Shown here: positions 1 through 10,871 of the stretch, piece after piece
How positions within the stretch are numbered: position 1 is the first letter of the stretch
How the letters are laid out: the number at the start of each line of letters is the position of its first letter
Notes under the pieces: generated by a model
What the model was told of the DNA's origin: nothing
The model's database searches: none
The model's input: the letters and a program-made list of their open reading frames with translations, nothing else
Program-made: the position numbers and the translations under genes
Source of the DNA: Morella rubra
Taxonomy: Eukaryota; Streptophyta; Magnoliopsida; Fagales; Myricaceae
Assembly: GCA_003952965.2 (NCBI GenBank)
Contig: CM025854.1
Span: 24,459,344 to 24,523,343, forward strand
Reading direction: 5' to 3'
Length of the DNA: 64,000 nt

Positions 1-104
1 TCCTTAATAACATCTGCTTTGGCTAGAGCTTTTGTAGATAGGGACAATATTCTCATTTTCCATCATAATTTATTTATAGGGAGAAAGTGACTCCTATTAT
101 ATAC

Positions 105-619
105 CAGATTATCTCCTGTCTCATTTCGGATGCCAGCCGCTCCTGATGCATAATTCACTCCCCTCAGCAGTTCACGTCCCCGAGTCCTTGCAGAGGGTGG
201 AATATAGGTAGTAAAACCTAGAAGTTGAGCTGCAAGAATTTTCCAAAATAACAAAGAAGAATATATAAGTTTCGGCCGATTCATTCATCAACTGAATTAT
301 AAGAAAGTAATGGTACGTGGAAATCAAGATGCATGCTTCTCTGTTTTTTCACAATGGAAAAGATGTTACCTAGAGCATCCACGTAAGTTCGACCATTAGT
401 AAACCGGCCAGTGGGACCCAGTGGAAAGTCAATTCCATAGGGCCTGTAATTAGCTCTAGCAAGCGTAAGAATCCCATTGTTGTTTCCATTATCGACCAGT
501 GAGTCACCAAAGATGAAGAAACATGGCACTTGGGGCTGTCGTGGCTGTGAGTAAACCTTGGCTGTTAACCAAAAAATGACTAAACCAGCTGACAAAGTTA
601 ACTCGCTGAAGCCCTTCAT
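105..619 (-). CDS. GDSL esterase/lipase, 5' exons only (cut by left edge)
   Basis: Secreted GDSL-type serine hydrolase, acting on ester or lipid substrates in the cell wall or apoplast by family inference. Exon 1 is 619-370 and exon 2 is 229-105; the splice sites keep frame and give the family sequence LLGFTTYIPPSART then GVNYASGAAGIRNETGDN. Residues 1-25 are a hydrophobic signal peptide. Block I, FFIFGDSLVDNGNN, lies at about residues 34-47, with nucleophile Ser40 and the oxyanion Gly/Asn context intact. The remaining exons, with blocks III and V (the Asp-His pair), lie left of position 1, so an intact gene cannot be proven. The start is the first Met before the signal peptide. The ORF running through intron 1 is an artefact. 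Confidence 0.85.
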
Positions 620-1382
620 TTTCTAGCGGAGCCTTAAGTAAAGTCTGATCAAGATCAGCTGAAGCCGCCCTGCATTGATTCACACTTATATATAGTACTC
701 CTCCTTTGGTGGCGTTTGCTTGCTATTATGGGATTCATGTGCTATCGCTTTCTCAAAGCTTTGGACTAGTGGAGTAAGCCAGTAAGGTTCCGTGAGAGGT
801 ATAGTCGGGGAACTTTTAGTTGTGGGTCATGTGTCACTTCTTCAACATTAATGAAGCAACGGTGATAGAAAGGAATTCCTCGTGATATACAAGTTGGCTG
901 CGAACATCCTTTCTAGCTGCATACAATGGACATCTTTACAACTAAGAAAAGAAAGCAGCAAAATGTGTCCCCTAGCAACACAAAGACAAAGATGATAGGA
1001 AAATATGAAGAGGGCATGTTTTCTGAGTACGTAAAGTACTTTATTTTTCATTCAAATTTTCTCTGGAATCATGTGATTTCGGAGCATTCCACTTGCAGAG
1101 TTTACGGCCTGGTCGATTGTGTTCCCCTTTGAGCTCGAGATGCATGTGTACGAGTTTTGGGTTATTCCTGGCAATCTGGATTCTGGCGCATAAAACTAAT
1201 TAGCTTGTGCTCTTTGCTTCCTCGGCCAATTAAAGAAAATAGATGCCTGCACCTGCTAATGCCAAACTGTAATTCTAAAACGACCTCGTCCGATCATCAA
1301 TATCGATAACAATGCCGCGACACAAGCCAAATCCAAATTTCTCTTGCCTAATATGTATATACACCGAGGCAGTTTCCTCTCG
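620..1382. other. Intergenic, upstream flank of the GDSL gene
   Basis: Noncoding flank upstream of the minus-strand GDSL gene. A short open frame at 926-1132 has no recognisable domain. Nothing else is supported. Confidence 0.5.
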
Positions 1383-1387
1383 TGAGA

Positions 1388-1697
1388 TGTTAAGTTTCAT
1401 CTCAAAACCAATTAGTAATGGGAAAATATGGTCCAGCAGGTATATGAAGCACAAGATTAAATAGTCCCTAATCAATGTGGGACTCTAACACTCCCCTTCA
1501 CGTGCAGGCCGAATGAACATGGTCCATATATGTGGACAACACTGGGGAACACAAACAAGTGGGCCAAGCCCAGAAATATTTTTGCTCTGATACCATATTA
1601 AGTTTCATCCAAAAACCAATTGGCAATGGAAGAGGTGGCCTAACAGGTATATGAAATACAAGATTAAATAGTCCCTAATCAATGTGGGACTCTAACA
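1388..1697 (-). mobile_element. TRIM (terminal-repeat retrotransposon in miniature), complete
   Basis: A 310-bp element oriented on the minus strand. Two about 103-bp LTRs (1388-1490 and 1596-1697) share most of their sequence, including the stretch whose minus-strand reading starts TGTTAGAGTCCCACATTGAT. The internal domain is only about 105 bp. On the minus strand, the LTR at 1697-1596 is followed directly by TGGTATCAGAGC (1595-1584), the classic primer-binding site complementary to initiator tRNA-Met. The other LTR is preceded by a purine-rich tract (GTGAAGGGGAG). A 5-bp target duplication, tgaga, flanks it at 1383-1387 and 1698-1702. There is no coding capacity, so it depends on an autonomous retrotransposon. 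The LTRs differ at several sites, so insertion is not very recent. Confidence 0.92.
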
Positions 1698-1702
1698 TGA
1701 GA

Positions 1703-3455
1703 GGTTCAATAACTATACTAATTACAAGATCGAATAAATACTAGTTGTCCAAAAATTGTTAGCCCTTGGTTTATATTAGTGGTGTTCTGTGGATTTTAGT
1801 TTAATGTCAGGTCCAAATACAACGAGAGGAGCATTTTCCTAACGGGAAGGACGGTTCATTCCATTTCCTCTCAACCTTTTGGACAAGCTAGCCATCGAGG
1901 CATCTCGTCGTTTAGGCCGCGCGATCCGGCTTGTCATTTGGGGCCAGTCGAATGCATTGTCGTTCGGGCCACTCCGTACTTGCTGTTTGGACCAGTCATC
2001 ATGACAATGAAATTTGGACAAGATAGGGCTCTCTCTTGACTGAATGATTAGCCCTCATGTTTATGGTCGTTGTTGTCAGTAACTAGTATTACAAAATTAA
2101 ACAAATGAGAATTACACTTTGACGTTAAAATTATCAATAGATTTACACTTTGCTTCCAATTTGAGATCTCACTGTTAAACTTAAAACAAAAATAAGATAT
2201 ATGACACAATATTAACTATTAAAAAATAATATGAGTGTAAATTAGTGCAAATCTATTAATAATTTAGGGTGCATTAATGTGTTAAGTTTGATAATTTAGA
2301 GTGTAAATTATAAAATGAAGGATAGTTAGAAGCTGAAACCGGCCTAATTTATCCTTGAACAAAAACACGTGAAGAAAACAAAAATAAAACAAAAAAGAAA
2401 ATCAACCATAAATGATAAGAATATTACAAATATTTTATTTTCATAGAAAGAGCTAATTAAACAAGTGTACAGCATCGTATAAAGAGGGTCCCCCAAAATT
2501 ACCCACTTTCAAAACGATCGAGCAGCTAGCCGACGATATTCGAGGACTTTGTTTGCACTTATCGCCCTAATACTTAACAGTCGACATTGCATTTGCATAG
2601 GGTTTCCTTGTGTTCATTTCTATAATCGAAACAGGCGCAGTCCTCGGGATATGTGGTTTTATATTTCCTACTGAAGCGAAGAAAGCAGTCATAAATTGCA
2701 TATATACCGCGGCCTGCACTGGCCCGGTGATATCAGCAGTCCTGGACACAACTTTACATGGTATGGAGGATTTCCTACATATAAAAATATATAACACAAA
2801 TTCATGATCTCCATTATCCCCCAATTAACATATAAAATGCATATATATGAACTCAGCAATTTCTTTAGCGTTTCGAAAGAAAGTTAAAAGAGGAGCAGCC
2901 AAGAAAGAAAGCCGGTGTATCTAGGGCGTCGGCTTGGGAAGGGTTAGGCAACGTTGACAGAAGAAAGAAAAAAAGAATGAGTTAACTCGCAAATTCTTCA
3001 TCGTCTATTCGTGTTTCTAGATCTGCCCGACCCCCCTTTCTAATTAATGATGGGGTCTGCATTGTTAATGCACTTCTGGCCCGGTGTTTAAATAATTAAC
3101 CAATTACAATTGGGTTCGGCTCACCTCCCACCATGTTTAAATAATATCGATGGTGATGTTTTTGCTGACCTTCAAGGCTTGTCGGACAAGTAAGTCCAAG
3201 CTGAAGGGCGATACTGATGTGCAGCTCCTTGTGCTCTGATCGATCGCCTCCACAGGCACTCCAACAGTTCACACTATAAGAAGATTATGGCTCAAAAGTA
3301 TACTTACGGATGGATGCATGTATGCTGAGAGCCCTTTCAAGCCCAAGTGTTCGACATCACGACGAAGACTCTTTGTGTACGTAGTAGTTGAGTTGATTAG
3401 GCGCGCCGGCGATCGAGGAATGTGGATGAATGATGAGGTTCCTATGATTCTAAAG
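1703..3455. other. Intergenic, AT-rich, no gene recognised
   Basis: No supported gene. A short open frame on both strands at about 2570-2820 encodes hydrophobic sequence that I do not recognise; it could be a gene remnant. An inverted-repeat element is listed separately. Confidence 0.45.
2107..2316. repeat. Possible MITE: AT-rich inverted repeat
   Basis: The left end reads aattacactttgacg...aaattatcaatagattt. The right end, read on the opposite strand, gives the related aatttacactctaaattatcaa and later taatagatttgcact. This is an imperfect terminal inverted repeat around an AT-rich core of about 200 bp. No clear target duplication is seen, so the family is unassigned. Confidence 0.4.
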
Positions 3456-3473
3456 GAACACTACAAAAAAATT

Positions 3474-3805
3474 GGTCTTTAGAGGCGGTCTTTTTAGCAA
3501 CGGTAGCTAAAAACGCCGCTAAAGACACAATTTTGCAACGTTTGCGTAAAAACGCTGCTAGAAACCATTTATAGTGGCAGTCTTTTTAGCAGCGGTGACC
3601 CACCTTTAGCCGCATTTGTGCACAAACGCTGTTAGAAATTCGGTACCTACAGCGGCGGTCACGGTGACGGCCACTAAAGCACCCACCTTTAGCAGTGTTT
3701 GTGTACAGACGCTGCTAGAAATTTGGTACCTACAGCAGCGGTCATTGCGACCGCCGCTAAAGGTGGGTCTATAGCAACGTTTGTGTCAACAAACGCTATT
3801 ATAGG
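3474..3805. repeat. CACTA left subterminal repeats
   Basis: Diverged direct and inverted copies of a GC-rich unit (gcggcggt, cgctgctaaa, gcaacgtttgtg) clustered inside the left end of the transposon. The same units recur inverted at the right end. In this superfamily such arrays bind transposase. Confidence 0.85.
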
Positions 3806-4837
3806 TCTAATGAAAATAAAATTTTATTTATTAATTATAAGTTAATTAATGTAAATAATTATTTTATATCTTATTATATTCTTTTTAATATGTAATTTTA
3901 TTTTTTCATGTATTTGAAAATTTTTATTTTAAAGGACCTACTTAATAAAATATGAAATTAGAGGGAGTGTTGTGAAAATTGAAGTTGTTATATAATATAT
4001 TTTAAATTATAATACATGGTTGTTATGGTAATTACATATTTATTGACTAAATCTAAGTAGTTTAGAAAACATATATTATCATACTTATAATGAGCATATA
4101 TATTTTGAATAATTAGTAATATAATACTATTTAATTAGGACATATTATTTAATTTCAAACAAAAAGATATTGTGAGATTAGCTTATGCAATTAAAATACA
4201 TAACTTAATATATAATCTTAAAGACTATGATTTAGTCATTAGGAATATAGGTACATACATATAAAGTACTTAGTTTAATTAGCACATATCATGTATATGA
4301 TAAACACATATAACAAATCATGCAATGTTATATAGAAAGCATTATACTTTTAAATTATAAGTATTATATATTATTACTATCAATTTATTTTAATTAAGAT
4401 TATTATACTAGTTATGAAAAATAGTATAAAATAATATGTTATGTATTTAATACTAAGTATAAAGATTTTTAAATACTATTATAAATTACAACTGATTTTA
4501 ATTTACTAAAAATATATATAACTTATTATTAAAAAAATCTGAAAACGGTGAGTTTAGAGTGTAATAACGAAATCAAAGTTTTCCCTCCGCGCCAAAGTTT
4601 TCCCTCCCCGCGAAATTTTCATCAAAACCCCTATTTTTTTTTTCAATTCTCAGTTGAGAGAGATGATGTGTTGCATCGACCTGAGAAAGAGGAGGTTTTC
4701 GTCCTTACTCCATTTCAAATAGAGACCAGAAACTTCCCACATTTCAAGCGACAGACACACGCTTCAGAGAACGAACGAGAGAGAGAGAGACAGAGAGAGA
4801 GCGAGTGCATTTGGTGGATCTCGATCCCGCGTCAGCC

Positions 4838-4950
4838 ATGGCGAGAGGACCTCTTGCTCTTCTTCGATGGACCTGTCTCAGTCTCTTGCTCTTCGTCCAT
4901 GCCGCTCACTGCTTCTATCTCCTGGTGTTGCTCCCCAAGATTTCAAAATG
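4838..4950 (+). pseudogene. Captured first exon of a transmembrane nine (TMN/EMP70) gene, frameshifted
   Basis: The start ATG at 4838 opens MARGPLALLRW, then a hydrophobic signal peptide to HAAHCFYL. After this, a one-base deletion near 4921 moves the conserved mature N-terminus PGVAPQDFKM into another frame. That junction (FYLPGVAPQDF) is the hallmark of TMN/endomembrane protein 70 family proteins of the Golgi. The sequence then runs into intron-like DNA at 4951 with no further TMN exon. The preceding 4550-4837, with GA-rich leader sequence, looks like the captured 5' UTR and perhaps promoter. The fragment cannot encode a TMN protein; it sits in the CACTA element. Confidence 0.8.
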
Positions 4951-5179
4951 TATGTATGTGTATATGTGTGTATGCGTTTGTGGTTGGATTTCAAGGTTAG
5001 ATCTTGGATAATGTGTTTGGGATCTGGGTTGGCTTGGTCCTTGGGAGTGATTATTTCATATGTAAAAATATAAGCTTCTGTAATTGTTGCATTCTGGTAT
5101 ATAATTTGTGTGAAACTATGCTGTTTTGCTTATGGTCGGAAGCTTAGCTAAATGTTAATGGATATGTCCCCTTGTTCAG

Positions 5180-5345
5180 GTTTTTCAAACAGTTCTTGGC
5201 TTTCTTTGGCATACATCAGATGGCACTCTGCCTCTTTCGTTTCATTGCAGCCCTCGAAAGAACAGAAGTTGTTGGAAACACACTTGGTACCTTTACATTA
5301 CTGATGTGTGGGGTTGCTCTAAGATATGAAGATTTTGGCAACTGA
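5180..5345 (+). pseudogene. Captured exon fragment of a PDR-type ABCG transporter
   Basis: After an acceptor-like ttgttcag at 5179, the reading frame gives FFKQFLAFFGIHQMAL, CLFRFIAALERTEVV and GNTLGTFTLLM. This matches the membrane-domain block of plant pleiotropic drug resistance ABCG transporters. Similarity fades after about 5306 and the frame stops at 5343-5345. About 42 recognisable residues remain out of roughly 1,400 in the family. It lies between the TMN and aspartic protease fragments inside the CACTA element, all on the same strand. Confidence 0.82.
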
Positions 5346-5476
5346 GGGACAAATAATAGCTTGATTATTGGTACTTGAACTTTGTGGCAGGTGGAGTTGT
5401 AGTGGCTATTAGTTTTTGGGTTTCTGTCCCTGTAGCGTTTGTTAGTATCGTCATGGTTCAAGCTTGTCTATTTCAG

Positions 5477-5541
5477 GATTTTGTGCCGATGGATGTTCAG
5501 CAATTGCTGACTCTGGAACATCTTTGTTGGCTGGTCCGACG
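5477..5541 (+). pseudogene. Captured aspartic protease exon (second catalytic Asp), splice sites intact
   Basis: A 65-bp exon bounded by ctatttcag and gtatttac encodes GFCADGCSAIADSGTSLLAG followed by PT. This is the second active-site segment (DSGTS) of plant phytepsin-like aspartic proteases. Both splice signals survive, suggesting the exon was taken with flanking intron DNA. The rest of the protease is absent, so there is no active enzyme. It is the third gene fragment in the CACTA element. Confidence 0.85.
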
Positions 5542-6834
5542 GTATTTACATCTCTCCATATGTAGCTGCAAAGATGTGTTATGGATATGCAATAATTTTT
5601 AGGCATTCTACGTGCTATCATGTGCACTCTAAGTGTTTGTAATTATGCCTGAGGATGAAAATGTTTGAATTACCTGCTAATTAGATTGGTATTTCCCAAA
5701 GAATAGAAAACATATGAGTTTGTGTGGATTAGCAAGACCGCAAACTTGAAATTATGATGGATTAGCTTCAGTTTTTATGCTTTGTTAGGTGCTGTCCAGT
5801 GCAATAGGTAAACGATTTTGTGTATGTATTATTTTTTTGAATAGTGTAATTTGAGACTTTGATGTTCTTAGTTCGTAGTAGTCATCAATGGAAGTTAAAA
5901 GGTGCATTTTTATAACATGGTAGGTGCTGTCTACCGAGTGTTTATTGTTGGTTTTGGAGTTTTTGTCAAGTTTAACACGGGTTTTGGGTAGCCTACTACG
6001 ATTTAGTAATGTTCAGGGAGACAATTGTGGTAGTAGTTACTCTGGCTCTAAGTTGTGGTTTGCAAGTTGGGGTACCAAAGGAAGTACAATGTGGAAAATC
6101 CTTTTGATTGGATGGAGTTCATTTCTTTTGCAGCATCTGATGGGATTTAGTTTGTTCCTCGCATATATAATTTTATGTTAAGTTATGTAGAGCTTGGTTT
6201 TTTATATCCAACCTGGATAGTACCTGACCTGATTTTTGATGAAAAGTATTTTACGGTTTAAAATGAGATTTTTTGTGAGGTTTAGTCCATGGAGCGGAGG
6301 CTTGGGCTTGATGGGGGTCCGGGGGCAATGCCCCCGGGGAAATTTTTTGACCCATTTTGACATGGAGAATCTAGAGTTGCTTATAGCCTTATATACAAAT
6401 AGATATTTTATTTACATAACTCTTTTGTTTATTTCTATTTCTTATGTGATATTTGTTTTCAATTACAGGAATTCAAGATCGAGGATGTTGATGTGTAAAA
6501 GGAGGAAGATTTTAATTGGTCCTTGCTTATTGTGTTGTATTTGAATATTTTAGTTGTTTCTTGCTTATTGTTATTTTGTATTAGAAATTTGTTACTTTTT
6601 AGATTACTTGTAGAGATTCTTATGTTTGTTGTAAAATATTATTAATCAATGATGAAGTATATTTTGTTTTATTATCCTTGTTCTTTAAGTTTTTACATCC
6701 AATGAATTATGATTATTAAAATAAATTTGTATTGTCGATTTAAAAGCACGTATAGAAAAAAATTAGTGGTGTTTTAAAAATGTTGGCACATACCAAAAAA
6801 AAAAAACAAAACAAAAAAATGCTGGCATAGATCT

Positions 6835-7050
6835 TTAGCGGCGGTCACAAAAACGCTGCTAAAGGTCTGTACCAGCGTTTTCATGAAACGCTGCAAAAAA
6901 AGGTCGAATTGCGTTTGGGTCTATAACGGCGGTCTCGACCGCCGCAATAGACTGGCGGTCTTCACCAGCAATTGCAAAAATTACTATTATAACCTATTAC
7001 GACGGTGATATAACAGCGGTAGCGACCATCGCTAAAAAACCACTGCTAAA
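6835..7050. repeat. CACTA right subterminal repeats
   Basis: Repeated GC-rich units (agcggcggtc, aaacgctgc, ccgccgc) in inverted relation to the left-end array, next to the right terminal inverted repeat. Confidence 0.83.
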
Positions 7051-7080
7051 GGTCCTTTTTTTTTTTTTTTTGTAGTGGAA

Positions 7081-9584
7081 GCATGCATGTTGAATTTTGC
7101 CCATCCAATATTGGTCCCCGAACTCTCAAGTCTCAAGATTGAAAGCTCGTGCCCAGCTAAAAGTGAAAACAAAAAAAAAAAATGGAAAAAAAAAAAAAAA
7201 AAAAATCTACAAACAGTTATGACCAGCCCCAAATGAAAAGAAATAATTTAAATATTAAATAACTTGAAAAATACAAAAGAAAGAGACAACAATTAAATAA
7301 ATTGTAAAAATGCAAATAAATAACTGAAAAATACAGAAAAAAAAATATATAAAAAGGTAGGACCCTCAAATTCTTATTTAATTAATACTTTTATATTTTT
7401 GTGATTTATTTTAACTAATATTTTAATATACTTTGTTACTTTTTATTGTCACCCTTAATCACGTCAGCAATTTCATTAAGAAGGTGGATGGAATGAGTGA
7501 CTTGAAAAATGATCTCTATCCTAAGGATTTCCATAAAATTTAAATAATTTACCTTAGGACTAAATTGAAAAAATTGCGAACCATAAGGAGTAATAGACTA
7601 ATTTAGCCTATATTTGTAAAATAGTTCTTAACTACAACATTTAATTAAGGTGCATCTTATAATTTTCAGACGCGACTGGCTGCCAGATAAAGGGTTTTCA
7701 AAGCCAATTTCAATACAAAAAAACTGATTTGAGATCCGACCGTGTCATCTAATACATTTATGTGAACTCAGAATAAAACTACATAAAAATGGGTGTCTTT
7801 CTTGGAAGACGAATCAGTTCTCCGATTCGTGGGTCAATTAATAGTTAATTTTTTTTTTTGTACAATTAATAGTTAATTGATAAAGCAATACTCTCACACA
7901 TGGATGCAAAGAATCAATATGTACTCTCTTTTTCTTTTTCTTTTTCTAAATTTGACAGATCTAATCTAGATCAGCTTCGTACGGGACGTGGCCACCATGA
8001 AGGTGAGGCCGATCTTCTAGCATGATCAGTTGTGGTTTCGTTAAACATTGCTTCGACGTTGGAACTGAGATTAACTGCTGCCCCATCATCTATCAGGGGG
8101 AGGTGCAACTACTGGCTTAATTCCAAGCCCTGAAAGTCAAAGTTGGATATAAAGTTTATATGAGCGTGGTTGGATTGGCATAGGATGTGTCAGCACAATA
8201 ACTTTAGGGTTGCTCCCTCACCATTCATTGGTCTAATGGTCGATGTCCTGGTGCAACTATTTCAAGAGAAAGGTGCAATTCTTTCTTGTTGGTTGCAGTG
8301 CGCTCTTCACTTGTATCAGGTTGTTCCCTTTTTTTTCATTACCGAAAAAGACATATGATAGTAATCAGGTTGTATATTCATTGTATTTACGTTGGGCCCA
8401 CCTCTTTCAACCCGTCATGCATATATTTTATAAATGCACCTTACATGTAAGGGCCTCACGCAACGTATAATATCACATCTAAGATTTATATATATCTTGA
8501 ACAGAAATTCTCATGTAATTTTTTATTTGAATTGTGTGGTACAATTTATAGAGACATAAATCTAGCAAGTGAACCTTACTATAATGTTAGTGTTGCTCGA
8601 AATTTTATATAGACAGCATTAAATGGTATGAGATCCACTTACTCAATTTATCTCTTTCTGAATTACACCATTCGATTCGAATAAAAAATTTGCAAAAGAT
8701 TTTAATCCATACAACAACAAATTAATTGTCCATACTAAACGTTATTTTGTCACATTTGAGATAGGAGTACGTATAGTAATGTCTACACCCTCCCACGTTT
8801 TGAAACACTTTTTGATGTGATTAATAATCCCATTCTCTTGTAGTTTATTTTTTGCGCTATCTTGTGATTTACGTCTCTAGTATTTTGCTTTATTTATTAT
8901 TCATTTTATTTCCTTGTAAGGTACGGGTATTCCATCTCTAGACGAGAATACCAAATCACTATTAAGAAGTAAGATATATGCCATATACCTTGAATATATA
9001 TATATATATAATAAAGAACAATTATCTTGTGTGTACGTATATATATTATATAATATATTTTTTTTGAAGAAAACAAGAAGGATAGAACTAATTAATTATC
9101 TTGTATATATTTTCACGAAAACATAACGGATGTCTTGTAGGAAATTTATTAGTCTGTAATATAATGTAAATCTACGAAGCCTGCTACGGGTATCTCGAGG
9201 TTTGAAGAATATTCTGCCATGGTGATACCTGAAACCTTAAAAAGAAAATATTAAGGACAAAAGTTTGACATGTACAAAGTGGTTTAGGTGGTTCTACTTT
9301 TAAGGCCATCACTTATAAAGCTCCTTCTAAAACAACTCAATAATTTTTATATGGTTTTGTTTGTACACCTTCCCACATTGTCTGAGTCTCCTCGAATCTT
9401 CATTTTTAACAAATAGTCCATTAACATTCGGTGCCCGAGGTCTTATTAGTCTTTAGAGACAATGAAGGACAGCATAAATGCAAAAACATAAAATAAAATG
9501 ACCATTCCCACCCTGCCCCCACGTGTATTCCCCAGCACCAATTTCGTTCCTCCCTCCATCGGCGTCCTTTTAATGTTATAACCG
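7081..9584. other. Intergenic, promoter side of the phospholipase gene
   Basis: AT-rich DNA with homopolymer runs (about 7170-7205), a TA microsatellite at about 8995-9011 and no supported gene. A palindromic G-box CACGTG at 9530-9535 lies about 105 bp upstream of the phospholipase start codon; G-boxes often mediate light, ABA or jasmonate response, but function here is only inferred. Confidence 0.5.
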
Positions 9585-9638
9585 ATGGGGAACAATCATA
9601 CAAAACACACTTTCCCTTTGACATTCCCAGTTGTGACC

Positions 9639-10871
9639 ATGGACGCGACGGACGAAGCAGCGGAACCAACATGGGCGGAACTCCTCGGCAGCAACAATTG
9701 GGAAGGTCTTTTAGACCCCCCAAACCTCTCCCTCAGTAAGCTCATCATCCGCTGCGGCGACTTCTGCCAAGCCACCTACGACGCCTTCAACAACGACCCC
9801 AACTCTAAGTACTGTGGCTCCTCCCGCTACGGCAAGGCCTCCTTCTTCGACAAGATCATGTTCGAGGCCGCCTCCGACTACCAAGTTGTCTCCTTCCTCT
9901 ACGCCACCGCAGCGGTTAGCCATTGCGAAGCCTTTCTTCTCCATTCCAAGTCCCGCGAGTCCTGGGACCGCGAGTCCAATTGGATGGGCTACATCGCCGT
10001 GACCAACGACGAGGCCAGTGCCGCCTTAGGTCGACGCGAAATCCATGTCGCATTTCGCGGGACGACAAGGAGCTACGAGTGGATCGATGTGTTAGGTGCT
10101 AAGTTCCAGTCCGTCGAGCCGTTGTTATGTCTGAACGACAGCCATGAGGGGTTGGCTCAAGTGCACTGCTTTGATGAAAAAGTGCCAAAGGTCATGAGGG
10201 GTTGGCTTACGATGTACATCTCTGAAGACCCCAAGTCGCCCTTCTCCAAAAAAAGTCTCAGAGCACAACTTTTAGTCACGATCAAGGAGTTGATGAAGCA
10301 ATACAAAGGCGAGGAGCTAAGCGTGACATTAACGGGGCATAGTCTTGGTGCAAGCTTAGCGGTATTGAGCGCTTTTGATTTGGTGGAGAATGGTGTTTCT
10401 GATATTCCGGTTGCAGCCATTGTTTTCGGGTGTCCACGAGTTGGAAATAAAGCTTTCAACGAGAGGTGTAAGAAGCATCCCAATCTCAATGTCTTGCACG
10501 TAAAGAACGCCCTCGATAAGATACCACACTATCCGGGGCGGATTTTGGGATACGAGGACACCGGGATTGAGTTGGTCATAGATACAAGGAAGTCTCCATA
10601 CTTGAAGGAGTCCCAGAAAACGGATGACTTGCATAATTTGCAGGCAATGCTGCATATGGTGGCTGGGTGGAATGGGAAGAAAGGGGAGTTTGAGCTGAAG
10701 GTGAAGAGGAGCTTGGCTTTAGTGAACAAGTCCTGCGACTTCCTCAAGCATGAGTGCCTCATACCAGCATCATGGTGGGTGGAGAAGAACAAAGGATTGG
10801 TGCTTGATGAAAATGGGCAGTGGGTTGCACCTCCACCGGAGGAGGAAGATCTTCCTGTCCCCGAGTTTTGA
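9639..10871 (+). CDS. Phospholipase A1-II / DSEL-like class 3 lipase
   Basis: A single-exon, 410-residue lipase. It hydrolyses the sn-1 acyl chain of glycerolipids and is probably cytosolic, since no transit or signal peptide is seen (plant PLA1-II class). The N-terminal block WAELLGSNNWEGLLDPPNLS is typical of that class. The lipase motif GHSLGAS puts the nucleophile at Ser235. Asp293 (NALDKIP) and the HNLQAMLH segment (332-339) supply the rest of the triad. IHVAFRGTT forms the oxyanion region upstream. The length matches the family (about 400-420). I chose the ATG at 9639 (context accATGG, directly before the conserved block) over an in-frame ATG at 9585 that would add 18 residues unlike the family. 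No frameshift is seen. Confidence 0.95.
   Translation: MDATDEAAEPTWAELLGSNNWEGLLDPPNLSLSKLIIRCGDFCQATYDAFNNDPNSKYCGSSRYGKASFFDKIMFEAASDYQVVSFLYATAAVSHCEAFLLHSKSRESWDRESNWMGYIAVTNDEASAALGRREIHVAFRGTTRSYEWIDVLGAKFQSVEPLLCLNDSHEGLAQVHCFDEKVPKVMRGWLTMYISEDPKSPFSKKSLRAQLLVTIKELMKQYKGEELSVTLTGHSLGASLAVLSAFDLVENGVSDIPVAAIVFGCPRVGNKAFNERCKKHPNLNVLHVKNALDKIPHYPGRILGYEDTGIELVIDTRKSPYLKESQKTDDLHNLQAMLHMVAGWNGKKGEFELKVKRSLALVNKSCDFLKHECLIPASWWVEKNKGLVLDENGQWVAPPPEEEDLPVPEF

Larger units (their letters stand above)
3459..7077 (+). mobile_element. Non-autonomous CACTA transposon carrying gene fragments (Pack-CACTA type)
   Basis: A 3,619-bp element starting CACTACAAAAAAA at 3459 and ending TTTTTTTGTAGTG at 7077. 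These are perfect CACTA-type terminal inverted repeats with a 3-bp target duplication, gaa (3456-3458 and 7078-7080). Both ends carry subterminal repeats built on motifs such as agcggcggtc and cgctgctaaag (about 3474-3805 and 6835-7050), expected for CACTA transposase binding. No transposase ORF is present. The interior carries, all on the plus strand, a TMN/EMP70 first exon with its 5' leader, a PDR-type ABC transporter exon and an aspartic protease exon, each with adjoining intron-like DNA, so capture was from genomic DNA rather than mRNA. A GC-rich near-palindrome lies at 6319-6338. Confidence 0.93.

Noticed and set aside
2567..2824. Hydrophobic open frames on both strands
   Set aside because: Possibly a membrane-protein remnant, but no family could be named and there are no exon partners.
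3474..3805. Centromeric or other satellite
   Set aside because: Repeats are confined to the inside of transposon ends and mirrored at the other end, as expected for CACTA subterminal repeats.
4548..5000. A 150-residue open frame across the TMN leader
   Set aside because: It reads through the captured 5' UTR in a different frame from the recognisable TMN start; no family motif.
9585..9638. Upstream in-frame ATG of the phospholipase
   Set aside because: It would add 18 residues not typical of the family; the ATG at 9639 has better context and precedes the conserved block.
9711..10792. Minus-strand and shifted frames over the phospholipase
   Set aside because: Shadows caused by codon bias; no domains.
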